Assembly: GCF_002127325.2 (NCBI RefSeq)
Contig: NC_035445.2
Coordinates: 82,578,383-82,642,382, forward strand
Origin: Helianthus annuus
Taxonomy: Eukaryota > Streptophyta > Magnoliopsida > Asterales > Asteraceae
Reading direction: 5' to 3'
DNA length: 64,000 nucleotides
Position numbers and translations under genes: made by a program
Part shown: in pieces, positions 21,734-31,776 of the stretch
How the letters are laid out: each line of letters starts with the position of its first letter
How positions within the stretch are numbered: position 1 is the first letter of the stretch
Notes under the pieces: model-generated
What the model was told of the DNA's origin: nothing
Database searches by the model: none
The model's input: only the letters and a program-made list of their open reading frames with translations

Positions 21734-22383
21734 TCGGATCTCTCATGTATCTTACTGCTTCGAGGCCTGACATCATGTATCCAACGTGCCTGCTCGCAAG
21801 ATATCAAGCTAATCCGAAGGCCTCCCATTTGTCAGCTGCAAAAAGGATTTTTCGCTATTTGAAGGGATGCCCAGACACCGGTCTTTGGTACCCTAGGGAT
21901 GATAGCTTTGATTTGACTGCATACGGTGATTCTGATTTCGGCGGTTGCAAAATTGACGGCAAATCAACAACAGCAGGATGTCAATTCTTAGGAAGTCGCC
22001 TGGTTACGTGGCAGTGCAAGAAGCAAACGTGTGTTGCTACATCAACCTGTGAAGCAGAATACATTGCTACCTTTAGTTGTTGCTCCCAAGTCTTGTGGAT
22101 ACAACAACAAATGCGTGACTACGGTTTTGAATTCCTATCTACTCCTATTTTTGTTGATAACAATGCTGCCTTACAGATCACTAGAAATCCTGTGCAGCAT
22201 TCCAAGACCAAACACATCGAAATTAAATATCACTTTATACGTGATTGTTTTGATAAAAGATTAATCGATGTTGTTCATATCCCCACCGATCACCAACGTG
22301 CCGACCTGTTTACAAAAGCATTTGATAAATCACGGTTTGATTATCTACTTTTGGTCAACGGCATTAAGGTGATACCCGAGTAA
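21730..22383 (+). CDS. copia RNase H, element C
   Basis: 217 codons beginning at the conserved MIGSLMYLTASRPDIM block that normally follows RT directly. RNase H residues are visible in LTAYGDSDFGG, TSTCEAEYIA and FVDNNAALQI, followed by the HIEIKYHFIRD and RADLFTKAF motifs at the end of copia pol. RNase H removes the RNA template. It lacks its own start context and belongs to the same pol as the RT, one base out of frame. It ends with TAA at 22381-22383, after which comes the non-coding spacer. Confidence 0.88.
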   Translation: MIGSLMYLTASRPDIMYPTCLLARYQANPKASHLSAAKRIFRYLKGCPDTGLWYPRDDSFDLTAYGDSDFGGCKIDGKSTTAGCQFLGSRLVTWQCKKQTCVATSTCEAEYIATFSCCSQVLWIQQQMRDYGFEFLSTPIFVDNNAALQITRNPVQHSKTKHIEIKYHFIRDCFDKRLIDVVHIPTDHQRADLFTKAFDKSRFDYLLLVNGIKVIPE

Positions 22384-23690
22384 ACCGCTTTGGCTAATCG
22401 TTTTTGTAAATATTTTCTTTCAAAATTCGAAAAATACAAAAAGATTTTCATTTTCGTAATCTTTTAGCATTTTAGGGGAAGAAAATTTCAAGAAAATACA
22501 AAAACATTAGAAAACCTCAAAAATCCAAAAAGATGTCTTTATGTTTCTGTCTTTTCATTTGAAAAATTCAAAAAATCAAAAAAAAAATAGAAAACCCAAA
22601 AATGAGTTTCTTCGAAAAAGGAAGGTGATGATATTCACTGGTGTGGTCGGCCAGCATGGTTAAAATCGTTAAACAAATGATAAGTATCTCTTCTAAGATG
22701 TATCGGTAGGCTCACAATCAAACTAAAATGTGCAGGATGATACAAACCTAACAGACTTCAAGTCAGGTGGGAACCATTCATTGGCATATGGTCTTGGTAT
22801 CGAAATTTCGTTTGATAGATTGCCGAGGTTCTGAGATATTCGGTCTTTATGCTGCTTATCATCTGGGTATCATGGTTGTATCTTTTACCGAAAAATAACG
22901 GGGACGCAAGTCTAGATCTTCCATGATACCATACATACGTGTACATATTGCATCCGACCTCAATAAGTGATAAACAATCACATGTCCAAACAAATAAGTG
23001 ATAAAATATCACATCTATCCGGGAGTCAAGTTCGTCTCTCTGCTGTACGAAAGTACTGACCTGTTCACGGACTTGCTCCTGTGCCCTCATGCATGAAAAT
23101 CAAGTTCCTCTTCAATAAGTGATTCTATCACATAGGGCTTGTTTTCAATCAAATAAGTGAGTATCTCACATCTTTATACGGTCAAACAGATGATAATCGG
23201 TATACTCACCTGTAAGATGAATTCTCGTGCATACCTTGATACGGGAATGTGTCGTGAAGTGGATTCACATCGACTTGTAAGTATAACTCTTACCGTAAAG
23301 CGTATCTCCTAAGTGTGATTACGTTTGATAAGCTTGAGTTTATGTGGACAACAATATCGATAATCGAGGTAGTATACTTATCAAGAACTTTAAATAGAAA
23401 TCAAATCATGTTGACTAAGACCGTAAGCTGGTATGATTCCTTATCATTGAAACTCGCAAAAGTTGCATCTGTACAGTTGTTTATCTTGTCAATTTCAATT
23501 GCATTTAGTTTAGTTTTCAGCGTTTTAAAAATTATTTGTAGTGTAGTGTTTAAGTTTGTTTTTGATTGTGCCAAAGATGTTGCTTGGTGTTTATGACCGG
23601 AAGCCTGAAACCTACTTCATAAATCGTTCTTGTTTTTGAAAACTCAAACTAATGTCAAAATGGTTAATTGCTAAAACCTTGTGCAGTATG
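22384..23690 (+). repeat. pol-to-3' ORF spacer of element C with repeated small hairpins
   Basis: No coding signal. 22400-22620 is A-rich with AAAATxCAAAAA words. Four copies of AATAAGTGA-loop-TCACAT, each able to fold on itself, occur at 22961-22984, 22992-23014, 23113-23132 and 23152-23171, with looser relatives near 22676 and 23190. Short frames here are not supported. Confidence 0.6.
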
Positions 23691-23699
23691 CAAAATATT

Positions 23700-24028
23700 T
23701 CATATCTTGGTGATTTTGAAACAGAAGTCGACGAATCAAAACAATAGTCGACGAAACAGATTGCTGTTGACGAAACAGGTTTTGGTCTAAGTCAAAGTGT
23801 GAGTCTTGGTCAGCCTTTGGTCAATCTGTTTCGTGTTTGACAAAACAGACTGTCTCGTCGAAGATGTTGACGGAACAGGGAGCCCAAAGTCTGTTTCGCC
23901 ATGGGCTAACTTCACAGGCCCAAGTCCAGGCCCACTTTCTGTTTCGTCAAAGCCCAGATCTGATTCGTCAATTTCTGTTTCGCCAAAAAGCTGAGTCGGT
24001 GTATAAAAGTCCTGTGTGTCAGTTTAGT
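23700..24028 (+). promoter_or_regulatory. internal U3-like promoter before the 3' ORF, element C
   Basis: This stretch repeats the architecture of the LTR promoter: multiple GACGAAACAG/CTGTTTCGTC words, a shared block (TTCTGTTTCGTCA ... GCCCAG ... GATTCGTC), a TATA box (TATAAAAG, 24002-24009) and CAGTTTAGT 18 bases later (24020-24028). In the LTR the same order is at 14036-14120 with 20 bases between TATA and CAGTTTAG. Downstream is a CT-rich leader. Inference: a second promoter driving the 3' ORF separately from gag-pol. Confidence 0.5.
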
Positions 24029-24499
24029 TGGTTACCTTTTTCAAATCACTCAAGTGCAAACTGTTCATCTTCTCTCAAAAACCCATACTTGCGGTTTCAC
24101 CATTCTTCTCTCAAATCACACCATTTTCATCAGAATCTTTCATAAATCAAAGGTGCAAAATGTTCACACTCTTAGTTTACATGTTTGGCACCGTCGGGTT
24201 TCACCGGAAATCATAGGAAACCCCCTCTGTGACCGGATTTCCTTTTGATATTACATGTTTTTGATATTGAACTTGTTGCCATTATCTAATATGACTGTTA
24301 AATCTAAGCATGTTTGTGTTTGTTTTGACTGTGATTCGGTTTGGGGTTTGGATGAAAAACAGAGGTTTGTAAACCATATAAAAGTTGAAGGTTTTTAAGT
24401 GGGTTTTCATCCGAAAACAGGGATTTTATCATCGTAGGATAGATTTTTAACTTGTTATGGTTATCCAGTGTATTGTTGTTGATTTGTGATCATTTGCAC

Positions 24500-24843
24500 T
24501 TGATTTAACTGATGTTTGGCGAAACGCCCAAATTTTGAAACCCTAACTCCGGCGAATCGCAGTCGGCGAATCGCAGTCGGCGAATCACAGTCGGCGAATC
24601 AGGTCTTTGACGAATCGGAAGAGTCAACGAAACAGAAATGGTCAAACATTCTTGTGTTTCGTCAAAGACATTATTGACGAATCGGAAGAGTCAACGAATC
24701 AGGACTGGTCAATACTAGACTCTGTTTCGTCAAACTGGATTCTGTTTCGTCAAAGGATCTTTTGACGAATCACAGTTGGTCAACAAAACAGATTTAGTCA
24801 ACAATCAGACTCTGTTTCGTCAAACCATCTTCTGTTTCATCAA
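24500..24843 (+). repeat. GGCGAATCG/GACGAATCAG repeat block before the 3' ORF
   Basis: CAGTCGGCGAATC repeats three to four times at 24553-24600, followed by alternating GACGAATCGGAAGAGTCAACGAA and CTGTTTCGTCAAA words up to 24843. The motif family is the same as in LTR and leader. Confidence 0.7.
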
Positions 24844-27800
24844 TTGTATTCTGAAAAACGCCATAACCAGATTGCATACTTGGATCCGGAGGAGAAACTT
24901 GCTGAGTTAAAAGACATTACTAAATGGATCCGGGAATCTTGTATCAACTACGCTGTTACGTTCACAACGCCAGTGTACAAGTCTCTCGTCAAGGCATTCT
25001 GGGATTCGGCGAACATTGTTCAAGTTGATGGGAAAGAAGTTATCAGTGGACGTGTTGAGAATGTGGATGTGATCGTGTCCCCGGATATTCTAAATGAGGT
25101 TCTTCAGTTACAAGATAGTCCGGACGCTCCAGATTCTGTCCCGATTATGTGTACGCGAGACTGTTTATTACGAATGAAATGAACCGGAGATATCTTTAGC
25201 ACGCAAATTAATAAAGGTGATCTGCCGCTGAGATACAAGTTTCTGCTACATGTTCTGATCCAGTGTTTGAGCAATAAACGGGCCGGTTACGACATGGCTG
25301 GCAACGATCTAGTGGGTCTTTTGGTGGCCTTGGTGCTAAACAAACCGTTTAGCATTTCAAGGTATATCTTTGAGAATATGAAGGAGAATTTGACAAGAAC
25401 TGGAAAGAACAGGACCATTGGAAGCAAATACTGGATGTATCCATGTTTTCTGCAGATGATAATGAATGCTCAACATCCAAGTCTTCCAAAAGCAGACAAC
25501 GATGTGCTAAAGATAGAGGCTATGAACTTCAACTCGTTACGAATTATCAAGAACTTAGCTCACAAAAGATACAAGGAGAGCGTTCCTCCAAGAAAATTAT
25601 TTGGTGCTCTTCATAACACAGCGTACGTTGCTCATGCAGACAACAAGTGGCGTCATGAGGATAGTCAGTCCGATAATGAAGAGCCTGAGCTAAAAAGGAT
25701 GATGAGTGAGAAGTTTGGTCCTGAACCAGATGTGTCTGATGAATCGGACAGTGATGATGATGGTAATGAAGGTGGTGATGGTGGTGATGTTGGTGTCGTT
25801 GGTGCATCAAGTGTAGGAACTACTGGTGGCGTATCAGCTGGTGGTACATCTGTTAGTGGTACCTCAGCAGGGGGAGTGTCAGCTGGTGACACATCAGCCG
25901 GTGGTGATGATGAGGCTGATTCTGACTCTGATGATGATCTTTTACTCGAACCTGGATACGAGATGTATCTGGATGAACGTGGGGTAAGAAGATACAGGAA
26001 GATCAAACAGGAAGATGATCCGGAATATGTTCCTTCTGATCCTGAAACGGAACGTGCAAGAAAAAGGAGAGCCGAAAAATCAGCAGAGCATCAGAAGAAA
26101 AAGAAAGCTCGGAGATACTTGAGTACCTCCTCCCGAGGTTCTGTGCCACAAGCTCCTATTCCAGAACCACCTGTGGTATCGTCACCGTCTACAGCTCAAC
26201 CTGTGTCTCCTCAGGCGACTCCACAGCGATCAATGGCAGCTTCAATTCGAGCAACCACAGCTCAGCCTAGTGGTGAACGCCAAAGGATTTTCACGGATTT
26301 GACACAGGAAGAAAAGAATAATTTCTTGTTTATGCAATTTGAGGCTGCAACAGACCGCATTCAAAGACAGACTGATTTTATTCGTATCACGAAGAATGAT
26401 CAAATTCATCATCAAGTGGAGATTGATAGGTTGAAATCTACTGTTGGTGAACAACAAGCTACAATTCAACGCCAACAAGCAGAGATCGACTTTCTTAAGG
26501 CTGAAAACGTTCGGTTAAGAGCAGCAGACGAAGAGAGACAAAGAAGTAGCTCTGTACTTCAAAAGCTGGCTGAAGACCTGAGAAATAGATGCGATGTCAT
26601 GAAAGAGTGGTATGACTCGCGAAATACCACAATACTTGAAGGGGCTAGGAAGATGAGTGCTAACTTCGATTTTCTCCGTAAACGAGTTGCTACTTTGTGG
26701 GAAGATAGGTGTAAGCAGCAAGAAATTCTGCAGAAAAGGGATGAAGATCCTGAGGATCAAGGGAATCCTGATTCAGCTGCTACACCACAACAACCCCCAG
26801 CCGGTACTTCATCTGCTATAATCGTCTATCAGCCATCAGCACTAGGGTCATCTCAAGGAACATCCAGCGGAACTGTTGGTGAAGAACAACTACTTGAAGC
26901 ATTAGCTGGTACATCCTTTGTCCCTAGTTCTGCTGATTTAGCTTTACAGGTTGTGCATCCAGTCACCGGAGAATCACTTGAAGAGGGTGAGATAGTTGAA
27001 GATCTCACGCCTCAACAGTTGATCACATTGAAGGCAATGCGAGACATAAATGATGATGAATTTGAAAAGATGCCAAGTGAGCCGGAGTCTGTGAATGTTG
27101 AAAACGTTGATGAGATTGTCTTCGAGGGTGATGTGAAGAAATCATCATATGTTAGACAGGATAGTACCGAATTTGCTCCATTCGATGAAGACTGGCTGAA
27201 AGACAACGTTGAAGATATTGATGAACATCTGAAAAACCGTGATACTTCAGAGAATGCCACGGATGCGTTCGCTGTGTGGCGTCAACGGTTTTTATCGAGG
27301 GTTTCAAAGCCCGTTCCAGAGGCTACACAGGTTGATTTCTTACAGTTGGAAAAGGCTAAGCCTAGTGGGCGAATCCTGTGTTGGATGTTTGTTAAGGAAA
27401 TTCATTGTGTTGCAATCAAGCGGGAGTTCAGGATCCAGTATTTTAGGTCACTGCTGAGCATCCTATCTTTGCCATTTTATGATGTGGCTGCTTTGACAAA
27501 GATAGATCTCATCAATCGCTCAAAATATGATGGTGCGACGTTATTTGAGCGATTGATTAAGATGAACAAGAAATCAAGGTGGAAAGACAAGTCATACAAA
27601 CCTCAGTTCCCCAGGCATCAGCAGATCAAGTTCACTCTTGATCCGGAAACCAACACCGGAAGATACAAGCTTGTGTACGAGCCGGCAAAAGTGGTTGAGA
27701 AGATTCCGTTAATGCCGATGCAGCAGGATTTTCTTGTTGATACACGCTTATGGTGCTATGATTCAGACACGCATGAGGCAGTTATTGTTTTCAAAGATGA

Positions 27801-27990
27801 TAAGAACTTCAGGATATTGGATCCGATGTGGCTAGTGAATATGTCTGCATCCGACATCGCCAAGTTGTACCGGCACGACATCTTTTATGAAGACAAGGAC
27901 GCACACCAGGCACTAAAGTTTCAGCGCGTTGCTTACTACTGCTATTACAGGGGAATCCATTCGGGCAGTTCCTGGTCCGAACGTCACTGA
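24844..27990 (+). pseudogene. 3' ORF of element C (formerly called env-like), one premature stop
   Basis: Open frame of 1049 codons broken once by TGA at 25180-25182; 24844-25179 and 25183-27990 are in the same frame and are contiguous by domain. The N-terminal 250 residues form the conserved part (KAFWDSANIVQVDGKEV, YKFLLHVLIQCLS, YWMYPCFLQMIM). Next come an acidic Gly/Ser-rich stretch (25740-25930), a Lys/Arg nuclear-localisation-like cluster (26056-26115), a coiled coil (26325-26550) and a C-terminal globular region of unknown type (about 27060-27990). No signal peptide or membrane segment is visible, so an envelope role is not supported. SIRE1 is known to carry an ORF after pol. No ATG opens the frame: it starts at a TTG inside repeats, so the true start is lost or upstream of an intron. 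The stop lies 48 bases before the 3' LTR. Confidence 0.75.
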
Positions 27991-28027
27991 AGAAGAACGA
28001 AATGAAGACCGAAGACGAGTAACAGAC

Positions 28028-28037
28028 AAGGGGGAGT
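28028..28037 (+). other. polypurine tract, element C
   Basis: AAGGGGGAGT immediately before the 3' LTR; primes plus-strand DNA synthesis. Confidence 0.85.
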
Positions 28038-28038
28038 T

Positions 28039-28744
28039 TGTTGATGCACTTTTTGTGTCTGTCACTAGTCTTATATGTAATGTTGTATTTTGTACGGTCT
28101 TTATTGATTATCGAGTCTGCATTCGCAGTCGACCAAGTCGGATATCCTCCTATCCGCTTGTGTCTGACTTGTTTGTCTCTGTGTTTTATGTATTGGTCGT
28201 AAAACTATGCATGTTGCATGATTAAGGGTATATCTGTCATTTGTTTGTTGGGTTTGTGCCTTCTGTTTCTACAATCTGTTATGCATAAACAGTCAACAAA
28301 TTGCAGCCTTTGGCGAAACACTCTGTTTCGTCGAATACATGTCGACGAAACAAACATGGTCTTAGTTGTTTTTGTTTCGTCAAAGTGGTCAACGAATCAC
28401 ATGTGATTCGTTGACTCTTGGGCTTAATCTTGGGCTTTCTTCTGTTTCGTCAGCCCAGTTTGTGATTCGTCGAGCTTAACAGCCCATCTGCTATATAAGG
28501 CACAGGTTTATCACATTTAGTCTTAGAGATGAGAGAATACCCTTCAAGCTTGTAAACTGTGTTTGTATGAGTTTGAGATATCTCATCCAGTTAATCAAAA
28601 GAGTGTGTTTCTTTGGTTAACCATTGTGTGTTATTGTGTTCTATGTTTGATTGTCTTAGTTAAGTGGATTCCGCACACTTAACTTTGTTTGTTATAAACA
28701 AGGCTTTGGTAGTGAAAATCGATCCTCCGATTTAGGGACCTACA
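28039..28744 (+). repeat. 3' LTR of element C (706 bp)
   Basis: Same length and ends as the 5' LTR, about 17 base differences by eye. It is followed by CTTCG (28745-28749), the duplicate of 13632-13636. Confidence 0.93.
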
Positions 28745-29349
28745 CTTCGTTTATTGTATTCACCACCGGAGATGAAAACATGGGAAATATTTTACACGTA
28801 TCACCGGATTTTCTTACCGTAAAACCTTGAAGCGTTAATTGATCAAGGCTAAGAACATTCCGGTCAATCTCCGGTGAATAGAAAAACACTTTGTATACGC
28901 AGTGTATCATTCCCTGTTTTCATTTCAACCGATCCTACCCCTCTTATAAACATAAAATTATTCATACCAGATCTTGTTTCTACACCCATCATGTGTTTCA
29001 CCCTTTTGAAAACATTAAGATTACCCATAAAATGATGATTGAACGTCGGATTTACGTACCAAATGTCTGCCCATTGTCCACCCTCAGTGCCGGTGACAAT
29101 CATCTCATTCTGGCAATGCACATCTTCTTCCTGTCTTCTAATCCCGGCGTTGATGGCCTGCTTTAACAATTGCGTCGCTTCGTCATTCTCTTTGGCCTTG
29201 CAATTGTAAATTTGGTGACCCGGTAAGTGACAATAATAGCAAAGTCTCATGCGAGGGATTCGCCTGTCTTTTTCATTTTTTTCGTCGGTGCAGTGTTGGC
29301 ATGGAAGAGTGGTCGAGTTTGGTTTGATTTCTGATCGATTCCCTGAAGT
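28745..29349 (-). pseudogene. zinc-knuckle / degenerate copia protease-like protein of D
   Basis: Open frame to 28864, then continuing one base out of phase to 28745. It contains one CCHC knuckle (CYYCHLPGHQIYNC, near 29255) and a region resembling the TNT1-94-like barrel/protease of copia pol (DIWYVNPTFNHHFMGN), where the catalytic DSGA is replaced by NPTF, so no protease activity is expected. An extra base near 28885 shifts the frame between the SVF and SPEIDRNVLSLDQL blocks. The frame remains open upstream across the PBS to 29433, so the real start is probably a later ATG. I recall Asteraceae proteins pairing this region with an ARID domain; that portion would lie outside the window. Broken by the frameshift and by insertions C and B. 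Confidence 0.65.
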
Positions 29350-29362
29350 GGCTCTGATACCA
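29350..29362 (-). other. primer-binding site, element D
   Basis: TGGTATCAGAGCC on the minus strand, three bases after CCAACA. Confidence 0.7.
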
Positions 29363-29365
29363 CTA

Positions 29366-29725
29366 TGTTGGACAACCGATTCACTTGCAGCGGAAGGTTT
29401 TGAACAATTTACAGACATGATTATGTGATGCAATTGTGCAGAAAATAAAACAATGCAAGATGAGCAGTGAAACGAAAGAATTCAGTGGACAATTTCAGTT
29501 TTATAAAACTGTCTTGATAACCGGTAAAGTTTGCCGGTAATCAACTATATAAACCATAGTTTTGGCGGTTAATTTTAGTGGGTAACTGCACCGGCAGTTG
29601 AGTTCGAATATTAACCCGCTTATCATCTTAATTACATAAGCTATCATCCGAATATATCATAACTACTTATATGATCGAATAAATATTAACATATCTAAAG
29701 TTTAATAATAATAATACTTCTAACA
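29366..29725 (-). repeat. putative 5' LTR of element D (360 bp)
   Basis: Minus strand TGTTAGAAG to GTCCAACA. AACCGGTAA/TGCCGGTAA words and a TATATAA box (about 29545) lie within. No gene. Confidence 0.55.
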
Positions 29726-30213
29726 GATTTTTCATCACATGTCTAGGAGGTATATCATATCCCAAAAAAACGACTAATTTCATTATTCTCTCAAACTGAT
29801 TTTCTTTTAAGTCAATATGTAAAACAATAACACGACTGGCTTAGCAGGAATTGGCTGGTCATTTAACTCCTATTGAAAGCCACTATTTAAAAACGGAGGA
29901 GGTATCCACACCCCCCAAAAAGTATCTACACACCCCCTAACCCCAAATGACCCTCATTGCCCAATACGCCTCAAACTGGCCCCACCCATACGTCCCTCAT
30001 TGCCCAATACGCCTCAAACTGGTCCCTACCATCTAATTAATGCCAATCATTGGGTATCAGCCAATGATTACCAATGATTGGGGTGTGTGAAACTTTATTT
30101 TGATAGGGTATTTGTATGAGGAAGTTGTGAAATATTAAGAAAATTAAATTTTTCATGAAATGAATTGTGTATATTATTAAATGCCATTTTTTTATAAATA
30201 TTATTAAATGCCA
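29726..30213. repeat. AT-rich spacer with duplicated and foldback segments
   Basis: No gene. CTCATTGCCCAATACGCCTC is directly repeated at about 29954 and 29998. A foldback candidate spans about 29905-30095: ACACACCCCCTAACCCC on the left mirrors GGGGTGTGTG on the right, and CCAATCATTGG/CCAATGATTGG pair in the middle. It may be a MITE remnant; the termini are not convincing. Confidence 0.4.
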
Positions 30214-30535
30214 ATTTTTTATAAGTATTATAAAACTTCAACATTTTTTTAATTAGTATTATAAAACTTCTACATTTTTATCAAGTGTTAGTATAAAACG
30301 TCAACATTTTTTTTAATTAGTATTATAAAACGTCAACATTTTTTTAATTAGTATTATAAAACTTCTACATTTTTTTATCAAGTGTTAGTATAAAACGTCA
30401 ACATTTTTTTAATTAGTATTATAAAACTTCTACATTTTTTTACCAAGTGTTAGTATAAAACGTCAACATTTTTTTTAATTAGTATTATAAAACTACTACA
30501 TTTTTTATCAAGTGTTATCATAAAACGTCAAATTC
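30214..30535. repeat. tandem array, units of about 60-68 bp, AT-rich
   Basis: Alternating half-units TATTATAAAACTTCTACATT and AGTATAAAACGTCAACATT separated by T-runs and AATTAG or CAAGTGTT; about five double units with small indels. Confidence 0.8.
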
Positions 30536-30695
30536 TCTATAATCCATAACGCAAATGTAAGTGAACATTCTTTGATAAAATAACACAAAACACAACACTT
30601 TCATACAAAATGTAATACAATACATAGCCGAAACCCTAAACCCTACACACTAAATCGCTAACTATTACATATTATTACTTAGATTCACACGAACC

Positions 30696-31249
30696 CGTTG
30701 TGTATCTGAATCAGGTTCTCAAACAAACCGTGAAATCGAACAGTTTCTTCGTACAACTGTGGCTAATGGAAATGCATGAAAAATATGATGAAGAAGTTGA
30801 TTCTCGATTTGATGAACCTGTTCTTATGACAAACCCTTCATCAATTGAGATTTTAAATACAAGGCAATGTCACCGGCATCTACCGATGCCCGGTAGTTCT
30901 GTGACCACCATATACCATCACACGTCTGAACCAGCTTTTAAACACCGCGGAATCTACAAAGAAACTGTTCGATTTCATGGTTTGTTTGAGAACATCTTTC
31001 AGATACACAACGGTCTCTTTGCTTCGTCCACTAGAACTATTTGTGTATGTTTAACTACCAAAAGAATGCATACACAAATAGTTCTAGTGGACGAAGCAAA
31101 GAGACCGTTGTATATCTGAATCAGGTTCTCAAACAAACCGTGAAATCGAACAGTTTCTTCGTAGATTCCGTCCGGTTTAAAAGTCGGTTCAGATGCGTGA
31201 TGGTATATGGTGGTCACGGAACTACCGGGCGTCGGTAGATGCCGGTGAC
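30696..31249. repeat. long inverted repeat (2 x 181 bp, 19-base loop) plus an extra arm copy
   Basis: Left arm 30869-31049, loop 31050-31068, right arm 31069-31249; the arms are equal in length and near perfect complements apart from scattered mismatches. The inner part of the right arm (about 31106-31163) is also present as a direct copy at 30696-30753. After 31249 the outer arm sequence (GACGGAACTAYCGxGCGTCxGTAGATGC) is partly repeated again. Frames of 60-139 codons across both strands are products of the symmetry and are not called genes. Possible roles: foldback transposon or hairpin source of small RNAs. Confidence 0.8.
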
Positions 31250-31567
31250 GGAACTATCGCGCGTCTGTAGATGCTATCAAGAGTGCACCCGGAATCGACA
31301 ATATGGGAGTTCCGTGCTATTTGTAACATCTGACAATGTCAGAGTTCCGGGTGACTTGGCAATTAATGTTGGATGATGCATCCCCCACCGCCAAGCACCT
31401 CACCCTAGACCGACGTCCCGGCGCATGAATCTGAAATATGAACGCAGTGCACTTCTCCATAAGGATTACGCTACCACCACCGTCAAAACACCGACTTTCG
31501 ATATCCTGTTAATAAAAAATACAATTTAGCATTAGACTCGGCATTCGAAAATATATTGTAAAAATTA
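31250..31567. other. no gene recognised
   Basis: Unique-looking sequence between the hairpin and the CCA array. A short direct repeat of the hairpin edge lies at its start; nothing else is supported. Confidence 0.5.
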
Positions 31568-31776
31568 AAAAAAAACAAAACACCGCCACAGCCGACCCAC
31601 CACCGCCACCACCACAGCTGACCCACCACCACAACCACCCCAGCCGACCCACCCCCACCACCATCCCAGCCGACCCACCACCACCACCACAGCCTACCCA
31701 CCACCACCACCACCACCCCAGCCGACCCACCACCACCACCACCACAACCACCATCAACACAGCGGACCCACTACCA
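31568..31776. repeat. CCA-rich minisatellite, left part
   Basis: Degenerate units of about 20-30 bp, core CAGCCGACCCACCACCACC. The array is split by gypsy F and resumes at 55638. TACCA at 31772-31776 is the left target duplication. The complementary strand is G-rich (GGTGG), so quadruplex or slippage is plausible. The His/Pro/Thr or Gly/Trp frames are simple-sequence artefacts. Confidence 0.9.

Larger units (their letters stand above)
13637..28744 (+). mobile_element. complete Ty1/copia element C (SIRE/Maximus-like, 15.1 kb)
   Basis: Two 706-bp LTRs (13637-14342 and 28039-28744) start TGTTGATGC and end CCTACA, flanked by a perfect CTTCG duplication. Order: LTR, PBS, repeat-rich leader, gag, protease, integrase, RT, RNase H, a 2.4 kb spacer, a 3.1 kb 3' ORF, polypurine tract, LTR. 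Integrase before RT makes it Ty1/copia. The large gag and the ORF after pol match the SIRE/Maximus lineage (established for SIRE1). About 17 differences between the LTRs (about 2.5%) suggest an age near one million years at usual plant rates. A gag deletion, a pol stop, two pol frameshifts and a 3' ORF stop show it is not autonomous. Confidence 0.93.
28745..29725 (-). mobile_element. small retroelement D, 5' part
   Basis: On the minus strand a 360-bp LTR-like sequence (29725-29366, TGTTAGAAG ... GTCCAACA) is followed by TAG and a PBS (29362-29350), then a zinc-knuckle ORF. The element is cut by copia C after 28745 and continues at 13636-13575 until element B. The LTR call rests on terminal inverted bases, PBS spacing and a TATATAA word; no second LTR is in the window. 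Confidence 0.6.

Noticed and set aside
24135..24250. Short frames after the internal TATA as the true N-terminus of the 3' ORF
   Set aside because: No splice pair linking them to the frame at 24844 could be chosen with confidence, so they are left unannotated.
29350..29433. N-terminal extension of the D zinc-knuckle ORF
   Set aside because: It translates the primer-binding site and LTR edge, so it is not expected to be coding.
28864..29433. Intact host zinc-finger gene
   Set aside because: Frameshifted near 28885, and its remainder is separated by two retrotransposons.
30700..31119. 139-codon frame on the plus strand and a mirrored frame on the minus strand
   Set aside because: Both arise from the inverted repeat; no start context and no recognisable domain.
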